Assembly (NCBI RefSeq): GCF_003259375.1
Contig: NZ_QLLN01000002.1
Coordinates: forward strand, 496,001 to 560,000
DNA: 64,000 nt
Reading direction: 5' to 3'
DNA from: Arenibacter echinorum
GTDB lineage: Bacteria; Bacteroidota; Bacteroidia; Flavobacteriales; Flavobacteriaceae
The notes under the pieces are model-generated. The model worked only from the letters and a program-made list of their open reading frames with translations. It made no database searches and was not told where the DNA came from. Below are positions 8,121-16,622 of the stretch, piece by piece. The stretch's first letter is position 1. Every line of letters begins with the position of its first letter. A program made the position numbers and the translations under genes.

Positions 8121-11100
8121 TCAATTCGCCTTGGTAAATTCGGAAGGAGAAACTCCGTGAAGTTTTTTAAAAGCTGTGGAAAAATAGGAATTGGATTCGA
8201 TACCAATTTGATACATAACCTCGGCCACGTTATAACCTTCATTATCGTTTAAGAGTTCTGCTGCTCTTTGCAATCTAAAATTTCTTAAGTAGACATTGGG
8301 GGCCTGGCCGGTAAGCTGTTTAAGGCGTCGATAGAAGTGCGAGGTACTAAGTCCTATTTCCTGGGCCAGCTCTTCGACCCCAAAATTGGAATCCGAAATA
8401 TTTTTTTCCATTATGGCAATGGTATTGTTCAAAAATTCCTTATCCCTAGTCGAAATACCGATCACATTCTTGGGAAGCTTGCTATTCTTTGAAAAATATT
8501 CCCTTAACCGTTCTCTGGTCTCAATTAATTTTTCAATCCTTAGCTCAAGGTGTCTCAAGGAAAAGGGTTTGCCTATGTATTCATCGGCACCAAATTCGAG
8601 CCCCTTGATCATATCATCGTTCTCGTTCAATGCCGTTAAGAGTAAAACGCGAATATGGCTGAGATCCGGATCCAATTTTATTTTCTCGCACATTTCAAAA
8701 CCGTCCATCCCCGGCATCATTACATCGCTAATGACCAAGTCGGGTTCATTGCTTTTTATTTTTTCCAGTCCTTCGATTCCATTGTTCGCAACTTCAATAT
8801 TATACTTTTCGGACAAAGTACCCTTTAAAAACGTCTGTACATCCACTTCGTTTTCCACCAACAAAATTGAATATTTCTTTTTGGTACTATTATCCTTTGC
8901 CAAGGCCGTGTTGCCTTCAGTAATTTTGGAGGAAAGGGGAATCCAATCATCCACAAAGGATTTTTGGGAAAAATCTATTTCGTCCTCCTTGTATTCCGCT
9001 AGGGATTTGGAAGGTAGTACAACCGAAAAGCGCGTTTCTACGCTAGGATTGCTCTTTGCAGAAATTTCACCGTCCAGTAAATTGACCAGGGATTTGCAAA
9101 ATGACAGGCCGATGCCACCACCACTTACCTTATCGGTCCTATTTCCCAATTGATAGAACCGTTCGAAGATATTTTCTAAATCTTCTTCAGGAATTCCCTT
9201 ACCGCTGTCTACCACATCGATATAGATCATTTTTTGACCTGCTTTATGGTCTATTTTTGATTCAATACCAATAGTACCAAAGGGCGGGGTATTCTTAAAG
9301 GAATTAGATAGCAGATTGAAGATAATACGTTCGGTCTTCTCTACATCCAAAATAATTTCTTCGTCGGGGGAACTTACTTTATAATTGAAATTAATGTCTT
9401 TTTCAATAGCGTAATTTTCGAATGCCTCAATGGTAGGGTTAATAAAAGCACCTAAGGTCTCTTTCCGTAAATTCAATTTCAGTCGACCTTGTTCCGCTTG
9501 TTGAAACGTAATCAATTGGTCTGCCAAGCTTAAAAGTCTTTTGGTATTTTTCTGGATTATAGCCAAATATTTGTTGTTTTCAGGATCTGCATTTCGGGTC
9601 AGCAACCGCTCCAAGGGACCCGCAATCAATGTAAGCGGCGTTCTAAATTCATGGGACATATTGGTGAAATACTGAAATTTGCCCTGATTGATGGTATGCA
9701 CCCTTTCCTTGTCCAGTTCTTCAAATTTTAACCGTTGTTTTAATTTCTCATGTTGCGAAAAATAGACGACTATTCCAATGCCTATGCCCACGGTGAGCAA
9801 TGTAAACAGCAAATAGCTCCACCATGTCTGGTACCAAGGGGGCAATATTTTAAGGTTCAAGGTCTTGGTCTCTGTACTCCAAATACCGTCGCCATTGGCC
9901 GCCCTTACCTTAAATATATAACTCCTGGCAGGCAAATTGGTATAGGTAACCCTAGTTTTACCTTCGTTGACGGTTACCCAATCCTCATTAAAACCCTCAA
10001 GTTTATAGGCAACCTTATTTTTGGCAGGCGTTGAAGTGTGCTCCACGGCCAGATCAAAAGCAATAAATTGTTCCTTTTGGCTTACGGCTATATCTGTGGT
10101 CTCTGAAATAGACCTATCCAGGATTACCCTGTTATTAAGTTTTTCCCCAATTCTCACACGCTCGTTGTTTACCAGGAGGTCGGTAATCAAAACCTGGGGA
10201 GCTTGATGGTTCAGTTGAATGTCCTCTGGCCTAAAAATCGTTAGCCCATTTAATCCGCCAAAATAAAAATACCCTGATCTGCCCTTAAAAAATGCCCCTT
10301 GCCTAAAGTTGTTCTGGGCGAGGCCATCACGCACATCAAACACATCTATAGTGTTGTCCTTTAGATGAAATCTCAATAATCCCATATCGGAACTTAACCA
10401 AATAAAGTTGTCCCCTTCTGGCAAAATACCGTAGATGGCGTCGTCCGGTAACACATCATTTTTACGGAAATATTCCATTTTGGAAGGTTTCCCGGAACTA
10501 TCAATGGTCATTTTGTTCAACCCTCCACCAAAGGTCCCTACCCAGATATTTCCTGAACTATCATCATAAAGGGAGAAAACATTCTCATAGCTCAAGCTTA
10601 TTTTATCATTATTGTTGTCCGAGTACGTATGGAGGATCTTTATTTCCTTATCGTTATAAGTTGCATGTATCAAGCCTTTTTTGGTGCCGATCCATAATGA
10701 ACCATCGCTGGTTTTTAAGAAGGTATGACCAATTTCATTTTCCACGGAAATAGTGGCCCTAACCTCCAGTTCCGGGTTTTTATTGCCCTCAATTATTGGC
10801 CATGGATTTTGTACAAGGGTAAGCTGGCTTCCCAACAGAATTATATCATTTTCAGCTACCTGACAAATACTTCGAATTCCTTTATTAAATATTTGAATTC
10901 CATCCTTGGTCAAGTTTATCTTTTTAAATTGATCCTTTGAGGGGTTGTACACTACTAGCGATTGGTCCGTACCAAACCATAAATATCCTTTTTTATCCTC
11001 ATAAATACTTCGCACAATATCCAAATCGGAATGGGGAAATCTATGTTCTAGGTTCTCAAACTTAAGTGAGTTGGATGTTTGATCATTTACGGCGGTGGTA

Positions 11101-12287
11101 CTTCTAAAAAGCGGGGTGTTATATCCGGACAACCACAACCTTCCATTGCTGTCCTCGAGAATAGCCATCAATAAATTATCCGTCAAGGACTGTGGTTCAT
11201 AAGGGTTGTTGGAGTAGCTTCTAAATTGTTTCTGGGTAAGATCCAACTTATTTATACCTCCTTGTGCCGTACCCACCCACAACACATTAAAATCATCTTG
11301 AAAAAGGGCGTTTATATTTTGACTGCTTATGCCAAAAGAATTTCGGGGGTCATAGGCAAAGTGTTGAAAACTGTCCTCCTCTTCCGTATATTTAAAGAGA
11401 CCGTTATCTGTTGTGCCGATCCAAACACTTCCGGAATGGTCTTCAAAAATAACGTCTACCATAATGGTAGCGCTTTTGGAATTTAATTTTTTATCGGTAT
11501 CAAAATTGGTGATAATGTGCGCCTTTTCCCCCTCAAAAGATGCCTTGTACAAGCCTTTTTCGGTACCGATCCAAAAAATATTATTTCTATTCATGAGGCA
11601 GGAAACGACCTCATTTTCCAAAGTTTTAAATTGGGTCAAATCCCTGATTTCCATATCAGCACCGGAAACACCAGTTGCAAGAGATAAATTCCACAAGCCC
11701 CTGGAAGTAGCTAGCACCAAAGAATTTTTGTCCCTAAAACCAAAATCGTTTAGGGAAGGAACTTGAGGATGTGATGCAAGGATGTTATGAGAAACCTGGA
11801 AGACGCCATTCTGTATATCCGTAAGCTGGCAAACATATAACTCATTTTCACCGGAAAACCAGATTTTGCCATCCGGTCCGGAACTAATCCTACTAATACT
11901 AAGCCTATGGTTTAGGGGTACAGTTAGGAATTTTTCGAGTGATGGAATATAAACATTAAGCCCAAGGGTAGTCCCTATCCACAATAACCCATCCTTATCC
12001 TTAAATAACTGTTTAACGTCGTTGCTAAGAATATTTCCGTTGCTCTCGGATTGGGTGGTAAAGGTTTTAAATTCATAACCATCATGCCTAATGAGTCCGT
12101 TTGGCGTACCAAACCATAGAAATCCGTACCGATCCTGTACTATGGAATTAATGGTATTCTGGTTAAAACCTTGCTGATTGGAAAACCTTTCAAACTTTTG
12201 GGAATACAGGGAGAATGGGGCCGTAAAGCTAAAAATTACGACTCCCCAAAAAAACAGTAACCCAACTTGCTTATAATTTCCTCTCAT
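8121..12287 (-). CDS. Hybrid two-component system sensor/regulator (HTCS)
   Basis: 1388 residues from the ATG at 12287; a TTG at 12350 would add 21 residues before the signal peptide and is less likely. Domains in order: signal peptide (about 1-30), a periplasmic double propeller of Reg_prop repeats (about a dozen WxGT-type motifs visible, such as GFLWFGTPNGL and GSVWIGTTDNGL), a Y_Y_Y domain near 735-810, and one membrane helix near 822-845. A HisKA domain follows with SHEFRTPLTL (His about 879), then the HATPase with DSGKGIPEEDL, a receiver domain with phosphoacceptor Asp1188 in ISDVMMPGMDGF, and a C-terminal AraC HTH (about 1296-1388). In Bacteroidota such one-protein systems bind a glycan fragment in the periplasm and switch on the adjacent utilisation locus, here the minus-strand enzymes from 7922 down to 1. 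Confidence 0.96.
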   Translation of the reverse strand: MRGNYKQVGLLFFWGVVIFSFTAPFSLYSQKFERFSNQQGFNQNTINSIVQDRYGFLWFGTPNGLIRHDGYEFKTFTTQSESNGNILSNDVKQLFKDKDGLLWIGTTLGLNVYIPSLEKFLTVPLNHRLSISRISSGPDGKIWFSGENELYVCQLTDIQNGVFQVSHNILASHPQVPSLNDFGFRDKNSLVLATSRGLWNLSLATGVSGADMEIRDLTQFKTLENEVVSCLMNRNNIFWIGTEKGLYKASFEGEKAHIITNFDTDKKLNSKSATIMVDVIFEDHSGSVWIGTTDNGLFKYTEEEDSFQHFAYDPRNSFGISSQNINALFQDDFNVLWVGTAQGGINKLDLTQKQFRSYSNNPYEPQSLTDNLLMAILEDSNGRLWLSGYNTPLFRSTTAVNDQTSNSLKFENLEHRFPHSDLDIVRSIYEDKKGYLWFGTDQSLVVYNPSKDQFKKINLTKDGIQIFNKGIRSICQVAENDIILLGSQLTLVQNPWPIIEGNKNPELEVRATISVENEIGHTFLKTSDGSLWIGTKKGLIHATYNDKEIKILHTYSDNNNDKISLSYENVFSLYDDSSGNIWVGTFGGGLNKMTIDSSGKPSKMEYFRKNDVLPDDAIYGILPEGDNFIWLSSDMGLLRFHLKDNTIDVFDVRDGLAQNNFRQGAFFKGRSGYFYFGGLNGLTIFRPEDIQLNHQAPQVLITDLLVNNERVRIGEKLNNRVILDRSISETTDIAVSQKEQFIAFDLAVEHTSTPAKNKVAYKLEGFNEDWVTVNEGKTRVTYTNLPARSYIFKVRAANGDGIWSTETKTLNLKILPPWYQTWWSYLLFTLLTVGIGIGIVVYFSQHEKLKQRLKFEELDKERVHTINQGKFQYFTNMSHEFRTPLTLIAGPLERLLTRNADPENNKYLAIIQKNTKRLLSLADQLITFQQAEQGRLKLNLRKETLGAFINPTIEAFENYAIEKDINFNYKVSSPDEEIILDVEKTERIIFNLLSNSFKNTPPFGTIGIESKIDHKAGQKMIYIDVVDSGKGIPEEDLENIFERFYQLGNRTDKVSGGGIGLSFCKSLVNLLDGEISAKSNPSVETRFSVVLPSKSLAEYKEDEIDFSQKSFVDDWIPLSSKITEGNTALAKDNSTKKKYSILLVENEVDVQTFLKGTLSEKYNIEVANNGIEGLEKIKSNEPDLVISDVMMPGMDGFEMCEKIKLDPDLSHIRVLLLTALNENDDMIKGLEFGADEYIGKPFSLRHLELRIEKLIETRERLREYFSKNSKLPKNVIGISTRDKEFLNNTIAIMEKNISDSNFGVEELAQEIGLSTSHFYRRLKQLTGQAPNVYLRNFRLQRAAELLNDNEGYNVAEVMYQIGIESNSYFSTAFKKLHGVSPSEFTKAN

Positions 12288-12590
12288 TCCTTTGGTCAAA
12301 TCTTTGCAGAATACTGGCGTCCAATACGTTTTATCATAGGATATAAGCAAATATAAATGTGTTGGGTCATAAAGCCTAATTTATTCACAGGACCTATATT
12401 TCAAAAGGTACAGGCCCATTGCAATGCGATAGTAGAACGAACCCCGCCTTTTTGGCAGGGTTTCTGGTTTAATACCCCGACCTTTGCTTCGATTCCTTAA
12501 AGGGAGCTAAGGCTGCCCTGGGGTTTAATACTATTTATTTACTGCGGTTCGGACGAATTCTCCATAAAAAATTCCATCCAGTTATTAATG

Positions 12591-12612
12591 ATTTCTATAA
12601 ACTTATAGAAAT
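12591..12612. repeat. Perfect palindrome, possible operator
   Basis: Two 10-base arms, ATTTCTATAA and TTATAGAAAT, are separated by AC. The symmetry is exact and no coding region covers it. It could be a binding site for a dimeric regulator about 300 bases upstream of the HTCS start, or a chance AT-rich palindrome. No U-tract follows on either strand, so a terminator is unlikely. Confidence 0.4.
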
Positions 12613-12834
12613 GTAAATGGGAGGTCATTGGTAGGTCCCACCATAAAAACAAAAGGCTTCCGATATCTTGGAATAACTGTCTTGGCACATATTGTCCCAC
12701 CTAGGTTAGCTCGCTGTGCTCGTGGACCAGTAATGCCCATTACTGCAAATAGAAAACCACACTTCGCCAACGCGAACCATTTTTTTCATTTCCTGTCATA
12801 ACCTCGGGCAAGCCCAGCTTTCTTCCATGAAATG

Positions 12835-12862
12835 AAAAACCCACGCTATAGGCGTGGGTTTT
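12835..12862 (-). terminator. Rho-independent terminator-like hairpin
   Basis: On the minus strand AAAACCCACGC and GCGTGGGTTTT form a stem of about 11 base pairs around a short loop, followed by T residues. It lies about 115 bases downstream of the tRNA and just beyond a tRNA 3'-end remnant. It may have ended a tRNA transcript whose body is now lost. The symmetrical A/T tails would allow function on either strand. Confidence 0.5.
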
Positions 12863-12930
12863 CTGCTTGATGTGGTCCCACCTAGCTTACCGCCTTGGGC
12901 GGCATAGACTTCTCGCCCAGGTTTTGTTCC

Positions 12931-12963
12931 AAAAAAAAGTCCCAGCTTTCGCTAGGACTTTTT
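12931..12963 (-). terminator. Rho-independent terminator of the CAT tRNA
   Basis: On the minus strand AAAAAGTCCTAGC pairs with GCTGGGACTTTTT around a GAAA tetraloop, with a T-tract of eight. It starts about a dozen bases after the tRNA 3' end (12976), the expected place for the tRNA transcript terminator. Confidence 0.75.
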
Positions 12964-12975
12964 GTTACCACTTTG

Positions 12976-13049
12976 TGGTCCCACCTGGGCTCGAACCAGG
13001 GACCACCTGATTATGAGTCAGGTGCTCTAACCAACTGAGCTATAGGACC
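12976..13049 (-). tRNA. tRNA with CAT anticodon (Met, or Ile2)
   Basis: A 74-base cloverleaf: acceptor GGTCCTA pairs with TGGGACC (one G-T wobble), the D arm contains AGCTCAGTTGGTTAGAGC, the anticodon stem CCTGA/TCAGG closes the loop CTCATAA, and the T arm contains GGTTCGAGCCC. The discriminator is A73 and CCA is not encoded. A normal G1-C72 pair rules out initiator tRNA. Elongator Met and lysidine-modified Ile2 share the same loop; elongator Met is my first choice. Confidence 0.93.
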
Positions 13050-13201
13050 ATTTCCTTTTTTGCTTCCAGCTTCAAATACGCTTATTTGAAAAAGCAATCG
13101 GGAACCGCAAATTGCGGATGCAATATTACTACTTATTTTTCAACGCTGCAAACAAAATTACAAGCTTAATTGGGCTTAGCTATACACTACCTCCGCAAAT
13201 A

Positions 13202-13630
13202 TCATTCCTCTCCGCTTTGGGGAGTTGCAGAGGAATCTTCCTGGCAAAGCTCTATCAGCACCCCATTAGTACCCTTAGGATGTAAAAAGGCCACCAATTT
13301 GTTGTCCGCACCCTTTTTGGGAATTTTATTTAAGACCGTAAATCCTTCTTGGGTCAGGCGTTCTATTTCAGCCTCAATATCATCCACCGCAAAGGCAATA
13401 TGGTGTACCCCCTCCCCTCGTTTCTCCAAAAATTTTGCAACAGGGCTATTGTCATCCATGGCCTCCAATAACTCTATCTTATTGGGACCTACCTTAAAAA
13501 AGGAGGTCTTTACCCCTTCCGATGCTACTTCCTCAATTTTGTAATGCGGCACCCCAAATATTTTTTCAAACAAGGCATTGGAGGCTTCCAAATCATGTAC
13601 GGCTATACCCAAATGTTCAATTTTCTTCAT
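13202..13630 (-). CDS. mce: Methylmalonyl-CoA epimerase
   Basis: 142 residues from the ATG at 13630, which has a well-placed AGGGTG ribosome binding site; the GTG six bases upstream lies inside that site. It is a vicinal oxygen chelate fold with two beta-alpha-beta-beta-beta modules: KKIEHLGIAVHDL at the N-terminus with the first metal His, GEGVHHIAFAVDDI with the second His, and a C-terminal GVLIELCQE with the metal Glu. The enzyme interconverts (R)- and (S)-methylmalonyl-CoA in propionyl-CoA metabolism in the cytoplasm. The length is normal. The mutase and carboxylase genes are not in this window, and the gene stands alone between the tRNA and the divergent rbfA. Confidence 0.93.
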   Translation of the reverse strand: MKKIEHLGIAVHDLEASNALFEKIFGVPHYKIEEVASEGVKTSFFKVGPNKIELLEAMDDNSPVAKFLEKRGEGVHHIAFAVDDIEAEIERLTQEGFTVLNKIPKKGADNKLVAFLHPKGTNGVLIELCQEDSSATPQSGEE

Positions 13631-13763
13631 ATTCACCCTAATTATACTATTCCATAGTCATTGGCTTCCTTAATGGCCTCAGCTCCTTTCTATCAAAAAT
13701 ACTACATTCCGTATTATCTAAGGCTAATCCATATCCAATCATAGAATCTATATAAATATATCG

Positions 13764-13771
13764 TATTTTTG
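13764..13771 (+). promoter_or_regulatory. Candidate -7 box of rbfA promoter
   Basis: TATTTTTG matches the Bacteroidota -7 consensus TAnnTTTG and ends only four bases before the rbfA start codon. If it is used, transcription would begin at or next to the ATG and the messenger would have almost no leader. No clear TTG is seen at the -33 position, which lowers confidence. Confidence 0.35.
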
Positions 13772-13775
13772 TGCC

Positions 13776-14168
13776 ATGGAGACACAAAGACAGAAGAAAA
13801 TAGGCGGGGTTATACAAAAGGATATCGCTGATATTTTACAACGTGCTGCTACCGACGGCGGACTAAAAGGTACGCTGATTTCGGTATCCAAAGTGTCGGT
13901 CACCTCAGACCTTTCCATCGCCAAAATATATGTGAGCATTTTTCCAGCCACCAAAGGCAAAGAATTGATGGAAGGGATCAAATCCAATCAGCCAATGATC
14001 AAGCATGAACTTGCACAGCGTACTAGGCATCAGTTAAGACGGGTTCCCGAACTTTTGTTCTTCCTAGACGATTCTTTGGAATATATAGACGGCATTGAAA
14101 AATCGCTTAAGGGCGAAGAAAACCCTGTTAAGAATCCTGATCTATTGGAAAAAAGGAAAAAATCATAA
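13776..14168 (+). CDS. rbfA: Ribosome-binding factor A
   Basis: 130 residues with the RbfA KH-like fold: an N-terminal METQRQKKIGGVIQKDIADIL helix, the strand-helix core VSKVSVTSDLSIAKIYVSIF, and the typical RTRHQLRRVPELLFFLDDS motif near 80-100. It binds the 30S subunit and helps late 16S rRNA maturation, especially during cold growth. The lysine-rich C-terminal tail is normal. It is followed after two bases by the FtsX-like permease gene, an arrangement I believe is common in Flavobacteriia. The start is preceded closely by a TAnnTTTG-like box, so the leader may be very short. Confidence 0.96.
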   Translation: METQRQKKIGGVIQKDIADILQRAATDGGLKGTLISVSKVSVTSDLSIAKIYVSIFPATKGKELMEGIKSNQPMIKHELAQRTRHQLRRVPELLFFLDDSLEYIDGIEKSLKGEENPVKNPDLLEKRKKS

Positions 14169-14170
14169 GA

Positions 14171-15379
14171 TTGAACTTCCCTTTATACATAGCAAAGCGG
14201 TACTTGCGTTCCAAGAGTAGCCAAAATGCGGTAAACATTATCAATTTTATTACCTTTTTGGTCATAGTGATTGGATCGGCAGCGCTCTTTATTGTGCTTT
14301 CCGGTTTTGCCGGCTTAAAAACCTTTAGCCTTTCCTATACCAATATGGTGGACCCTGACCTTAAGGCTTTGCCGCTAACCGGCAAATTCTTTAGCGTATC
14401 GGAATCCCAGGACCAAGCACTTCAACAACTGCAGGACGTAGCAGCCTATTCCAAGGAAATTGAGGAAAAGGTATACCTGACCCATGACCAAAAGGCCCAT
14501 ATTGCATATATAAAAGGTATAGATTCTACCTTTTTAAAAACTACGCCCATAGATAGTAGCCTGTACTTTTATGGCGATTGGGCCATAAACGGCTTACAAG
14601 GGGTAGCCGGACAAGGAATTGTTAATCTATTGGGATTGAGCTTCAACAATTTTCGGAGTCCGTTGGTCATTCGTGTCCCCAAACCGGGAAAGGGCCTCTT
14701 GGGCCAACGCTTGTTAAAGGACAGTTATAATGAGACCAACTTGGTCATAAGTGGTATTTACCAGATTGAGGAGGAGCTGGACAGAAAATATGTCTTCGCG
14801 GACCTGCCCATGGTACAGGCCCTCCTGGAAAAGGACAGTACCCAAATTTCCGGTATAAACTTTAAATTTAAGGACGCCGCCAATATTCCTGATCTGAGAC
14901 AGCAAATTGAAGCTATTTTTCCAGGTCAGGTCGTTCTAAAAGACCGTAGGGAATTGAACAGTACCCTGCACAGAATGTTGAATACGGAAAATCTGGCCAC
15001 CTATCTTATTTTTACCCTAGTGCTTATTATTGCCCTTTTTAATGTGGTGGGCGCCATCATCATGATGATTCTGGACAAGCAGCAGAACTCCAAGACCTTG
15101 TATAACTTGGGTACTACCATAAAGGCACTTCGAAAAATATACTTTGTACAGGGTATATTGGTAACGGGAATGGGCGGCCTAATCGGTGTTTTTTTGGGTT
15201 CCTTGTTAATATGGTCCCAATTGGCCTTTGGATGGTTAAAAATAACGCCTAGCCTGTCCTATCCAGTGGAATACAGCTTGATCAATGTTTTGATAGTATT
15301 GGGCACCATTATTGTCTTGGGCATAATTGCCTCCCTGATCGCCAGTAGTAGGATCAATAAAAAATTAATAGCACACTAG
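14171..15379 (+). CDS. FtsX/LolE-type ABC transporter permease
   Basis: 402 residues starting at a TTG; no in-frame ATG exists between the preceding stop and the conserved FPLYIAKRYLRSKSSQNAVNIIN start, so TTG is accepted. Topology is that of LolC/LolE/MacB permeases: one helix near 22-45, a large periplasmic domain (about 60-260), then three C-terminal helices (about 275-300, 325-350, 370-392). The family works with a separate ATPase in moving lipoproteins or other lipophilic cargo out of the inner membrane. It is probably co-transcribed with rbfA. Its stop codon shares the CTAG at 15376-15379 with the stop of the convergent dusB. No ATPase gene is adjacent. Confidence 0.85.
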   Translation: MNFPLYIAKRYLRSKSSQNAVNIINFITFLVIVIGSAALFIVLSGFAGLKTFSLSYTNMVDPDLKALPLTGKFFSVSESQDQALQQLQDVAAYSKEIEEKVYLTHDQKAHIAYIKGIDSTFLKTTPIDSSLYFYGDWAINGLQGVAGQGIVNLLGLSFNNFRSPLVIRVPKPGKGLLGQRLLKDSYNETNLVISGIYQIEEELDRKYVFADLPMVQALLEKDSTQISGINFKFKDAANIPDLRQQIEAIFPGQVVLKDRRELNSTLHRMLNTENLATYLIFTLVLIIALFNVVGAIIMMILDKQQNSKTLYNLGTTIKALRKIYFVQGILVTGMGGLIGVFLGSLLIWSQLAFGWLKITPSLSYPVEYSLINVLIVLGTIIVLGIIASLIASSRINKKLIAH

Positions 15380-16371
15380 CTTACAAATTCGAAATCCCCA
15401 AATTTTTCCATTACCTCATCAAAAGCCTCAAAAACATCTACCGAATGGTCACTGGTGACCATCTTCATACGGTACTCCTTAAAATTGGGTATTCCTTTAA
15501 AATAATTGGTATAGTGCCTACGGGTCTCAAAAACACCCAGCTGCTCCCCTTTCCAATCTATGGCCATTTGTAAATGACGACGGGCGGCATCAACGCGTTC
15601 CTCCATGGTGGGTGGGGCGGCATGTGTACCTGTTTTAAAATAATGCTTCACCTCTTTGAAGAACCAAGGATATCCAATACTGGCACGGCCTATCATGGCA
15701 CCGTCCAAGCCATATTCGTCCCTCATTTTCATAGCCATTTCAGGGCTGTCCACATCACCATTTCCAAAAATCGGAATATGCATACGCTGGTTGTTCTTTA
15801 CCTCAGCAATAGGTCTCCAATCGGCTTCCCCCTTGTACATTTGTACCCGGGTTCTCCCGTGAATGGAAATAGCCTTGCAACCTACGTCTTGTAGACGCTC
15901 CGCAACCTCAACAATTTTAATGGAATCGGAATCCCATCCCAAACGGGTTTTTACCGTAATTGGCAACTTGGTATGTTCTACCATGGCCTTGGTTAAGGAT
16001 ACCATTAAGTCGATATCCTTCAGTATTCCGGCCCCAGCTCCTTTGCTCACCACTTTTTTTACAGGACAACCAAAATTGATATCGATAATGTCCGGGCCAG
16101 ACTTTTCCACTATCTCTACAGATTGTAGCATGGACTCCAAATTGGCCCCAAAAATTTGTATCCCTACAGGACGTTCTTTTTCATAAATATCCAATTTCAT
16201 GACGCTTTTGGCGGCATCTCGAATTAGGCCTTCCGAAGAGATAAATTCTGTGTACACCACATCTGCTCCCTGCTCCTTGCACAAGGCACGAAAGGGTGGG
16301 TCACTAACATCTTCCATTGGTGCAAGCAGCAACGGGAAATCCGGTAATTGAATGTCTCCTATTTTAGGCAC
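15376..16371 (-). CDS. dusB: tRNA-dihydrouridine synthase B
   Basis: 331 residues from a GTG at 16371, with AAAGGA about eight bases upstream. It is an FMN-binding TIM barrel (LLLAPMEDVSDPPFRAL) with the catalytic cysteine in DINFGCPVKKV (Cys102). The SIHGRTRVQMYKGEADW and IFGNGDVDSPE motifs and the C-terminal helical tRNA-binding region are also present. The enzyme reduces specific uridines in the tRNA D-loop using NADPH. The length and all key residues are normal. It converges with the permease gene and overlaps it by four bases, so transcription termination between the two must occur inside coding sequence or rely on another mechanism. Confidence 0.93.
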   Translation of the reverse strand: MPKIGDIQLPDFPLLLAPMEDVSDPPFRALCKEQGADVVYTEFISSEGLIRDAAKSVMKLDIYEKERPVGIQIFGANLESMLQSVEIVEKSGPDIIDINFGCPVKKVVSKGAGAGILKDIDLMVSLTKAMVEHTKLPITVKTRLGWDSDSIKIVEVAERLQDVGCKAISIHGRTRVQMYKGEADWRPIAEVKNNQRMHIPIFGNGDVDSPEMAMKMRDEYGLDGAMIGRASIGYPWFFKEVKHYFKTGTHAAPPTMEERVDAARRHLQMAIDWKGEQLGVFETRRHYTNYFKGIPNFKEYRMKMVTSDHSVDVFEAFDEVMEKFGDFEFVS

Positions 16372-16399
16372 GATTGATATCCTTTAAATTTTGGGACTG

Positions 16400-16407
16400 C
16401 AAAATTA
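16400..16407 (-). promoter_or_regulatory. Candidate -7 box of dusB promoter
   Basis: On the minus strand TAATTTTG fits TAnnTTTG exactly, about 28 bases before the dusB GTG. A -33 TTG is not evident. The rest of 16372-16622 shows nothing recognisable. Confidence 0.35.
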
Positions 16408-16622
16408 CTGAAAAATTCTATAATCCTAAATTTCAGGGGATAAGAATAGGTAAAAACCCGCCTATTCCCAAAAATGAACCGCTATACTTTCCTTCATTTT
16501 GATATTTTAGCATAGGCTGTCGCTTTTGCCAAATTGGATTCAACTCATAAAACCAAGCCGTAAATGGCTCAACTTTGTATAAAGCCTGAAACGAATATTA
16601 CATAAGAACATTTAAATAATAA

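Larger units (their letters stand above)
12288..12975. other. Gene-free interval upstream of HTCS with hairpins and tRNA-end remnants
   Basis: No convincing protein gene is seen in these roughly 690 bases. The stretch holds several hairpins: an imperfect one at 12439-12464, a 22-base palindrome at 12591-12612, and two terminator-like hairpins at 12835-12862 and 12931-12963. It also carries repeated copies of GGTCCCACC, the 3' end of the neighbouring tRNA. The HTCS promoter probably lies near its left end, but I see no clear TAnnTTTG box there. Confidence 0.6.
12634..12986. repeat. Four copies of a tRNA 3'-end motif (GGTCCCACC)
   Basis: Copies lie at 12634-12642 (GGTCCCACC), 12694-12704 (GTCCCACCTAG), 12871-12885 (TGTGGTCCCACCTAG), and in the intact tRNA at 12974-12986 (TGTGGTCCCACCT). 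The motif is the acceptor 3' strand plus part of the T stem of the tRNA. The copies resemble leftovers of lost tRNA copies or of integration events at the tRNA end. No integrase or tRNA body remains near them. Confidence 0.55.

Noticed and set aside
8386-9153. 255-codon plus-strand frame opposite the HTCS kinase/receiver region
   Set aside because: It is the mirror of a very well conserved gene, rich in serine and leucine runs, with no recognisable domain.
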